From positions 124,001 to 188,000 of the forward strand of contig CAZVQW010000002.1 in assembly GCA_964629475.1 (NCBI GenBank): DNA of 64,000 bases. Direction: 5' to 3'. A program made the translations under genes and the position numbers. This DNA is from SMWD01 sp964629475. Lineage in GTDB: Bacteria > Pseudomonadota > Gammaproteobacteria > Steroidobacterales > GCA-2729495. Shown in pieces: positions 59,124 through 64,000 of this stretch. The notes under the pieces were generated by a model, which was not told the DNA's origin, did not search any database, and saw only the letters and a list, made by a program, of their open reading frames with translations. Position 1 is the stretch's first letter. Every line of letters begins with the position of its first letter.

Positions 59124-60377
59124 CTACGGCTTGGAAAATCCTGGTACATGCCGGTCGTCGAGTGCTTTCATCGGCCTGCCATCCGTCAGTTCGGCCGTGA
59201 TCACGCGCAGATCGGTCAGGTCGACTGCTGTGCTGCTGGTCATCAGGTGACGAATCAGGTCAAAGATATCGACCTGTCCGTCGGTTCGTGATTGTAGTTC
59301 GTTATCGACAGCAGAAAATATGTCGACGGCCCGGGCCGTGATGGCACCGGAGGCGTTGGTTGCGGACAGGCTATCGATGTCTTGCCCGCGTTGCGCAAAT
59401 TTCGCCAGCGATGCAAAAAAACGATCAGTGGAAATCGTACCGCTGCGGTGCAAGATTTTAAGTGTTGTGTACTCGGCAATACCCTCGTCAATCCAGTCAT
59501 GTTGATCGGCGGTTCGAATCGGCATCAGCACATGGGCCATCTCATGCAGCAGCGTGCTCGTCGCATTTTCACTCAGCAACGGCCGGTCGGCATGGATATA
59601 CAGTGAGTTGGATGCGGATAATCCACCGCGCCACATCGGTTCACCGGCGGAGACAATACTGAGTCGCGGTGGCAGTGACTCGATTTCCGTTGCCAGAAAC
59701 GGCAGTGTCCAACGCAGCAATGCGAGCATACCGATCCGCTGGATATTTGCACCGACAGGCCCGGCAACTGAGACTTCCATGCCGGCGACGATGTCACGTC
59801 GAACGCCGAGCCTGCCGGTAATGATCCAGCCGACAGGGCGAGCGAAGTTCCGGTCCGGGTCCTGGATCAGCAAGCGGCCGTCTGCGTGTTCGGCGAACGG
59901 CGTGACAATTGACCAGTTGTCCGGCAGATCAGTAGTGAATTCGCTGCTTGCCCGGGTGCCTGTACGCTGGGTGATCGATGCCGGCGGAAACAGGTCATCG
60001 CCGCGAAACACGGCCCAGTCTTCGGTGACCAGTGCGTCAAAGCCGCCATTGGTACGCTGATGATCGATAAGCACGACGTATTCTATGGCACCACCTTGCA
60101 GTGGCGGTTGCCAGGTGACGATCATGCCGTCACGGTGGATTGATCCGTCGCCGGAAAACTCTGTATATAGATTGGCCGGCGCCCTGAGACGTACTTCGCG
60201 TAGTAAATTCGTTGTCTGTTTGACCGAGATTCGGGCCTTTGCATAACCGTCTGTGCGCGTCAGGTCAGCCGCAAATGAAAGCTGATAGCGCTGTTCATGA
60301 TCCGCTTCAGCCATCGCCATGGAGGGCGTTGTTGCGGTCAGCAGGAACAGCAGAAAAAATGTGCTGGAATTAATCAG
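59124..60377 (-). CDS. exported gluzincin-like protein with HExxH motif
   Basis: From 60320 the frame encodes 398 residues: a beta-rich N-terminal half, then LLHEMAHVLMP (HExxH at 259-263) and DWIDEGIAEYTT (E279 as possible third zinc ligand), reminiscent of M1/M61 metallopeptidases. Upstream of the first ATG the frame continues with INSSTFFLLFLLTATTPSMAMA, a signal-peptide-like segment. The only in-frame non-stop codons that could start it are CTG at 60377 or ATT at 60374. The CTG overlaps the TGA of the preceding lipoprotein gene (CTGA). The start is uncertain; 60320 is the conservative choice. Substrate unknown. Confidence 0.7.
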   Translation of the reverse strand: MINSSTFFLLFLLTATTPSMAMAEADHEQRYQLSFAADLTRTDGYAKARISVKQTTNLLREVRLRAPANLYTEFSGDGSIHRDGMIVTWQPPLQGGAIEYVVLIDHQRTNGGFDALVTEDWAVFRGDDLFPPASITQRTGTRASSEFTTDLPDNWSIVTPFAEHADGRLLIQDPDRNFARPVGWIITGRLGVRRDIVAGMEVSVAGPVGANIQRIGMLALLRWTLPFLATEIESLPPRLSIVSAGEPMWRGGLSASNSLYIHADRPLLSENATSTLLHEMAHVLMPIRTADQHDWIDEGIAEYTTLKILHRSGTISTDRFFASLAKFAQRGQDIDSLSATNASGAITARAVDIFSAVDNELQSRTDGQVDIFDLIRHLMTSSTAVDLTDLRVITAELTDGRPMKALDDRHVPGFSKP

Positions 60378-61048
60378 AGCAGTCCGTCATCGGCAATAAA
60401 CGATCGCAACTCTTTCGCCAGACCTTTGCAGGCTGCTGCCTTGGTTCGGGCAATCATTGGGACCGGAATAAACAGGGCCGGGATGACGGATGTGCCGTGC
60501 ACGTCGGCGCTGACTACTCCGGCGGATTTCCCTGCGCGTATGTCCCAGATTGCCGCTTTGTATTGTGAATCGTCTTCCCACCAGGCCAGCCCGAAACAGC
60601 CACCGCCACCCGGTGCAATCGCGCACGACAGGCTGCCGCCGCTGGCCGATTTCTCGGTGTCGCCTGTAACCCAGATGATGTAACGAACGCCGCTGGTCTC
60701 CAGCCGCTGCGTCAGACCGTCGCGCTCAAACAGGGCGGGCAGGGCTTCGGGACCTCGCGGCATCGTGCGTGGTTCGAACCATGGAAACATGGCATCGACA
60801 AACTTTTCATCGGGGTAAACGTTTAGCCCCCCGCGGCCTTTCTGGACTTTATCGCTGACACAGTCGACAAATTCATCTTCGGTCTCGTTGCCGGCATGAT
60901 AGCTGGCTTCGAGAATGACAATGCTTTCGGTGCTCAGGATGCCTGTCGCGGTATTTTTTGACTCCTCGACACGCGTCGTCATGCAGCCGCTGAGCATGAT
61001 CGACAGCACGATCGCCGCCTGCAAGTCCGCATGTCGATGATGCTTCAT
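60374..61048 (-). CDS. predicted lipoprotein of unknown function
   Basis: This 224-residue protein has a lipoprotein signal (LQAAIVLSIMLSGC), so it is probably anchored to the outer membrane through the cysteine after LSG. The mature part contains RYIIWVTGDTEKSASGGSLSCAIAPGGGGCFGLAWWEDDSQYKAAIWDIRAGKSAGVVSADVHGTS, a beta-rich region. No family is recognised. It overlaps the preceding gene by 4 bp and is followed by the HExxH gene, suggesting a lipoprotein-lipoprotein-HExxH operon. Confidence 0.75.
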   Translation of the reverse strand: MKHHRHADLQAAIVLSIMLSGCMTTRVEESKNTATGILSTESIVILEASYHAGNETEDEFVDCVSDKVQKGRGGLNVYPDEKFVDAMFPWFEPRTMPRGPEALPALFERDGLTQRLETSGVRYIIWVTGDTEKSASGGSLSCAIAPGGGGCFGLAWWEDDSQYKAAIWDIRAGKSAGVVSADVHGTSVIPALFIPVPMIARTKAAACKGLAKELRSFIADDGLL

Positions 61049-61671
61049 GAGTCGTTGTCGTCGCTGAGCAGCGTCTCCTTGATTTTCGGTTCTTCCGCAA
61101 AGCCGATTATGATACTTGCGGCGGCGTCACGCATCGCCCTGATCACGGCTTCTTCCATCGCCGTACCTGCGCCAAAGTTCCGTGAGTCACTTTGTCCGTA
61201 AGCGCTGACGGGCCATTTTGTGATCAGTTCGCCCGTTGGCGAGTAGACATGCAGATTGTAGCGGATCCAGACAGAATATTGTTCGGAGCGGGACTGACGG
61301 GGCAGGGAAAACTCGAATGCCTCGATAGCGGGTGCAATCACGGCATCCAGCTCCGTATAGGGTGGGGCGGAGCCACCGGTACTTTTGACATCTGACGTTA
61401 TGGCAAACAGCGCTGAAAAAATACTGTCGAACAGCCTGGTGTTTGCGGTGCCGAGATCAAATGCCCACTCGGTGTCGTTGGGCAGGTCTTCCGTATACGT
61501 AAAATTTGTGAAGGCCTCGTCATAGTGTATGCCGATGTGCAGCGGCAGTGATTGCACAACCGGTTCCGGGAAATCGGTCTTGATGACGATAGATTTCGCG
61601 CAGGCGCCAAGCATAGCCGCCATCAGCATGATCAGACACGGTAGAATCCTGTTAGCTCTGTTCGAAGTCAT
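61045..61671 (-). CDS. predicted lipoprotein of unknown function
   Basis: From the ATG at 61671 the product has 208 residues, starting TSNRANRILPCLIMLMAAMLGAC with a lipobox (LGAC). The mature part (VQSLPLHIGIHYDEAFTNFTYTEDL, AVIAPAIEAFEFSLPRQS, WIRYNLHVYSPTGELITKWPVSAYGQS) resembles periplasmic lipoproteins that align with LptE-like or DUF-type assembly factors, but I cannot name the family. The gene overlaps the end of fieF by 20 bp. A longer frame starts at 61692. Confidence 0.75.
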   Translation of the reverse strand: MTSNRANRILPCLIMLMAAMLGACAKSIVIKTDFPEPVVQSLPLHIGIHYDEAFTNFTYTEDLPNDTEWAFDLGTANTRLFDSIFSALFAITSDVKSTGGSAPPYTELDAVIAPAIEAFEFSLPRQSRSEQYSVWIRYNLHVYSPTGELITKWPVSAYGQSDSRNFGAGTAMEEAVIRAMRDAAASIIIGFAEEPKIKETLLSDDNDS

Positions 61672-62596
61672 CGCGTTTTTCGTAGAGACCAAGCGGATCC
61701 GCGTGGATCAGGATCTCGATACCAGGATAACGTTGCTCGACCTCCGCTTCGACTTCATCGAGTATCTCGTGGGTTCGGAGCAGCGTGATGTCCGGGTCCA
61801 TTTCCAGGTGAAACTGGACAATGAAGTGATTGCCGCCGAAGCGTGTTTTCATGTCGTGAAAACCGAGAACATTTGTATGCGCCCGTGCTATTGCCTCGAT
61901 AGTCTGTCGGTCCTCGAACGGAATTTCGTGATCGAGCAGAATCTGTAGCGATCTGTTGGCGATGTCGAGCACGCTGTTCAGAACGACGAGTGCGATGATC
62001 ATGCCGACCAGCGGATCGATGATGGCGAAGCCGGTCCAGCTCGTCATGACGATCGCGAGGCCGACGCCGAGATTAATCATCAGGTCTGTTTGATAGTGCG
62101 CCGCGTCAGCCTTGATCGCTACCGAGCCGGTCTTCCTGCCTACGTACCGTTGAAAACTGACCAGAAGGACCGTCGCGGCACTGGCGACAATCACGACACC
62201 GAGGCCGATTTCCGGCGCGTCAATGTCGCGTGGCGAAAAAATCCGGCGGATTGCCTCGAAACAGACGTAAAGACCCGAGCCGGCGATGATCAACGCCTGA
62301 ACGAGTGCGGCAAGGCCCTCTGATTTTCCATGTCCGAAGCGGTGCTCGGAGTCCGCCGGAGACAGTGAATAGCGCACCGCCCAGAATGTGATTGCCGATG
62401 CGAACACATCGAGTACAGAATCGGCCAGCGAACTCAGCAAGGATACCGAAGAGGTTTCCTGCCAGCCCCATGCCTTGAGCAGCACGAGCGACAGGGCGAC
62501 AACGAGTGATGCGTAGCTGGCCGACTTGATCAGCAGCGTACGCTGACCGGTGGTCAGTGTGTTGTGTGCTTCGTGGTTGCTTGTTTCATCCGTCAT
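61652..62596 (-). CDS. fieF: cation efflux transporter FieF (CDF family)
   Basis: This inner-membrane divalent cation/H+ antiporter exports Fe2+, Zn2+ or related metals. The 314-residue protein has six membrane segments and a C-terminal cytoplasmic domain. The transport site has DSVLD in the second segment (SLADSVLDVFASAI) and HYQTD in the fifth (KADAAHYQTDLMINLGVGL), matching D-x3-D and H-x3-D of FieF. The C-terminal HFIVQFHLEMDPDITL carries the dimer metal-site histidines. It lies downstream of slyX. Confidence 0.93.
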   Translation of the reverse strand: MTDETSNHEAHNTLTTGQRTLLIKSASYASLVVALSLVLLKAWGWQETSSVSLLSSLADSVLDVFASAITFWAVRYSLSPADSEHRFGHGKSEGLAALVQALIIAGSGLYVCFEAIRRIFSPRDIDAPEIGLGVVIVASAATVLLVSFQRYVGRKTGSVAIKADAAHYQTDLMINLGVGLAIVMTSWTGFAIIDPLVGMIIALVVLNSVLDIANRSLQILLDHEIPFEDRQTIEAIARAHTNVLGFHDMKTRFGGNHFIVQFHLEMDPDITLLRTHEILDEVEAEVEQRYPGIEILIHADPLGLYEKRDDFEQS

Positions 62597-62653
62597 TCGT
62601 CAGTCACTTTACATTTCTGCCTCGATCGTCTGCATGGCTCGAGTGCCGGCGCA

Positions 62654-62899
62654 TTAATAATGAGGCGGCTTTTCATCGCCGGGATTCGCCGATGACGCGG
62701 CACCTGCCTGTGCCTTGAGTTGTTCGACAAGAAAATTGCATGTTGATTCAAGATGATCAAGTTTTTTCTGTTGTTCATAGACTTCCTCGCCCAGTGTGTG
62801 GATCGAGTGGTCTTGGTGGGCGATTCTCGATTCGAGTTCGATCAGGCGTTCCTCCTGGGTCATCCCTTCCTCCTGGGTCATCCCTTCCTCCTGAGTCAT
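62654..62899 (-). CDS. slyX: SlyX family protein with triplicated start
   Basis: SlyX is a small coiled-coil protein of unknown function. The conserved part is RLIELESRIAHQDHSIHTLGEEVYEQQKKLDHLESTCNFLVEQL, ending in PPHY, as usual for the family. The N-terminus is MTQEEG-MTQEEG-MTQEER from three tandem 18-bp repeats, each with an ATG (62899, 62881, 62863) and AGGAGGAAGGG before the next ATG. The third start gives a product of 69 residues, closer to the usual SlyX length. It is followed by fieF and is divergent from ppiB. Confidence 0.9.
   Translation of the reverse strand: MTQEEGMTQEEGMTQEERLIELESRIAHQDHSIHTLGEEVYEQQKKLDHLESTCNFLVEQLKAQAGAASSANPGDEKPPHY
62846..62899 (-). repeat. 3 x 18-bp tandem repeat at the slyX start
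   Basis: Three copies of ATGACNCAGGAGGAA(G/C)G(G/C) follow each other at 18-bp spacing. Copies two and three are preceded by the strong AGGAGG of the previous copy, so the repeat duplicates both the ribosome site and the start codon. Differences between copies are confined to one third-position base in copy one and the last bases of copy three. Confidence 0.9.
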
Positions 62900-63055
62900 C
62901 TAAGAGTCTCCGCTGGTAGTTTCAATGCAGGATTTCGGCTATCTTGTCGCAAATCCAGCCTCGTCGATAGTCCGAATGATCAGTGTTCGCATGACGGCGG
63001 CCGCCGGTGACCCCGGCGTTTACAAATATGACTAAACTACATCGCGGAGAAATAC

Positions 63056-63538
63056 ATGAGTAATCAGCAGTGGGATTCGGCGCCGGAAATGCAGATCGAC
63101 GAGTCCGCCACCTATACCGTCACTATCGAAACGAATCGCGGCACGATCGAACTGGAACTGTATCCACAGCATGCCCCGCAGACGGTCAATAACTTCGTCT
63201 TCCTGGTCGGGCAGGGGTTCTATGATGGCATTTTGTTTCATCGCGTCATTCCCGATTTCATGGTGCAGGGCGGTGACCCGACCGGTTCGGGTGCAGGTGG
63301 TCCGGGATACCGGTTCGATTGCGAGACAGACGGCAATCCGCTGAAACACGAGCGTGGCGTCATTTCGATGGCGAACGCGGGGCCAAACACGAACGGCAGC
63401 CAGTTTTTTATCACGCATGTGCCGTGTCCGCACCTTGATGGCCGGCACACGGTATTCGGCAAGGTCACAACCGGTCTCGATGTTGTCGATGCGATCGAGC
63501 AGGGTGATCAGATGGCGAAGGTGACCGTTACGGATTAG
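63056..63538 (+). CDS. ppiB: peptidyl-prolyl cis-trans isomerase, cyclophilin type
   Basis: This cytoplasmic cyclophilin accelerates proline isomerisation during folding. The 160-residue protein contains the family core VNNFVFLVGQGFYDGILFHRVIPDFMVQGGDPTGSGAGGPGYRF, GVISMANAGPNTNGSQFFITHVPCPHLDGRHTVFGKV and ends with MAKVTVTD. The catalytic arginine is in FHRVIPDFMVQGGD. A short N-terminal extension (about 15 residues) precedes the domain. GGAG precedes the ATG, and a clear terminator follows. Confidence 0.95.
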   Translation: MSNQQWDSAPEMQIDESATYTVTIETNRGTIELELYPQHAPQTVNNFVFLVGQGFYDGILFHRVIPDFMVQGGDPTGSGAGGPGYRFDCETDGNPLKHERGVISMANAGPNTNGSQFFITHVPCPHLDGRHTVFGKVTTGLDVVDAIEQGDQMAKVTVTD

Positions 63539-63553
63539 TCGCCGGATCAGATA

Positions 63554-63585
63554 TCGGGCACTTCAGATTAAGTGCCCGATTTTTT
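63554..63585 (+). terminator. Rho-independent terminator after ppiB
   Basis: TCGGGCACTT (63554-63563) and AAGTGCCCGA (63570-63579) form a perfect 10-bp stem with a 6-nt loop (CAGATT), followed by six T residues. It lies 16 bp after the ppiB stop. Confidence 0.92.
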
Positions 63586-63629
63586 CAAGTGTCTCGCCGA
63601 CATCACCGTGGTTGTCGGCACTCTTCCTT

Positions 63630-64000
63630 CTATAGCGGCTGATACGTGTATTTCGCCAGGTGAGCCGCGAGTTCGACCATCAGGCCGCCTTTTGTGCGGC
63701 TGAATATGGCGACCCGGCTTTTATAGCCGGGATCTGCCGAGGCACCGATGACAATCAGTACCGCGCTGCCGCGGCCTTCGAATTCCCAGCCGAATGTCTT
63801 GAACTCATCCATGATCTCGGCATCCTGGAAGAAAATGATCTGGCTGTGGAGCTGTGCGCCGAAATCGAAGCCGAGAGCGCCCTTGAATTGGCTGGTCCGG
63901 CCGACTAATTCTCCCTGCTCGATGATGAAGCCGCTACCGTAGACAAATCCGAAACCGACCGCGATGCGCCCGACGGACGGGAAGATTGCATACCCATGGG
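63630..64000 (-). CDS. lipid-binding SYLF (Ysc84) domain protein, C-terminal part (partial)
   Basis: The frame enters from the right edge without a start and ends at 63630. About 122 residues are visible. The order YAIFPSVGRIAVGFGFVYGSGFIIEQGELVGRTSQFKGALGFDFGAQLHSQIIFFQDAEIMDEF and then GSAVLIVIGASADPGYKSRVAIFSRTKGGLMVELA matches the SYLF domain of Ysc84-type proteins, whose bacterial members are exported and bind lipids. The N-terminus with any signal peptide lies outside the window. Confidence 0.8.
   Translation of the reverse strand, partial: HGYAIFPSVGRIAVGFGFVYGSGFIIEQGELVGRTSQFKGALGFDFGAQLHSQIIFFQDAEIMDEFKTFGWEFEGRGSAVLIVIGASADPGYKSRVAIFSRTKGGLMVELAAHLAKYTYQPL

Noticed and set aside
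1..64000. CRISPR arrays, tRNA or rRNA genes, integrases, insertion sequences
   Set aside because: No repeat-spacer pattern, cloverleaf, rRNA segment or transposase/integrase frame was recognised in either strand.

Overview
The window is a chromosomal segment of a gammaproteobacterium with a single polar-type flagellum. The basis is the dnaX-ybaB-recR, rsgA-orn, ppsA/ppsR and slyX/ppiB neighbourhoods, the FleQ-like/FleSR/FlhF/FleN regulators, and a PomAB-like stator. No rRNA, tRNA, CRISPR array, integrase or transposase gene is visible. Assignment below class level (for example a Woeseia/Chromatiales-like marine lineage) would be a guess.

Region 1 (1-9.8 kb) is housekeeping: the end of dnaX, the nucleoid protein ybaB, recR, rsgA, orn, an SH3/anchor protein, and the divergent pair ppsA/ppsR. 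A DUF1249 protein, an unrecognised coiled-coil protein and a voltage-gated-type K+ channel follow. The channel has a sequence resembling a flagellar sigma-28 promoter upstream of it. A perfect 26-bp inverted repeat lies between the SH3 gene and ppsA and contains both stop codons.

Region 2 (10-52.8 kb) is an almost complete flagellar regulon in one block: motA/pomA-motB/pomB-HDOD, then flgN-flgM-flgA on the minus strand, flgBCDEFGHIJKL, fliC, flaG, fliD, fliS, a FliT-like chaperone, fleS, fleR, fliEFGHIJ, fliK, fliLMNOPQR, flhB, flhA, flhF, fleN and fliA. After these come a 58-aa ORF, a DUF2802 protein, an HDOD-GGDEF protein and, convergent, a FleQ-like sigma-54 activator. The promoter logic can be read directly. 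Six sigma-54 (-24/-12) elements sit before flgA, flgB, fliD, fleS, fliK and fliL, and sigma-28-like elements sit before fliC and flgM. The expected cascade is therefore FleQ-like, then FleSR and sigma-54 operons, then FliA with FlgM as anti-sigma factor, then flagellin. No chemotaxis genes follow fliA; a putative diguanylate cyclase occupies that place. The FleQ-like protein lacks the N-terminal receiver-like domain and appears to lack two residues used by FleQ to bind c-di-GMP.

Region 3 (53-64 kb) is accessory and envelope-related. It holds a small putative secreted protein, a frameshifted VPLPA/PEP-CTERM-type surface protein, a J-domain/zinc-ribbon/PilZ fusion, and small membrane proteins (one with a perfect CRP-like site upstream). 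Also here are the tail-specific protease prc and a minus-strand run slyX - fieF - two lipoproteins - HExxH protein. The window ends with a cyclophilin gene that has a clear terminator, and with a partial SYLF-domain protein.

The best leads for something undescribed are the J-domain-PilZ fusion, the altered FleQ-like regulator combined with the HDOD/GGDEF genes, and the possible coupling of a K+ channel to the flagellar sigma factor. All three rest on sequence inspection only.
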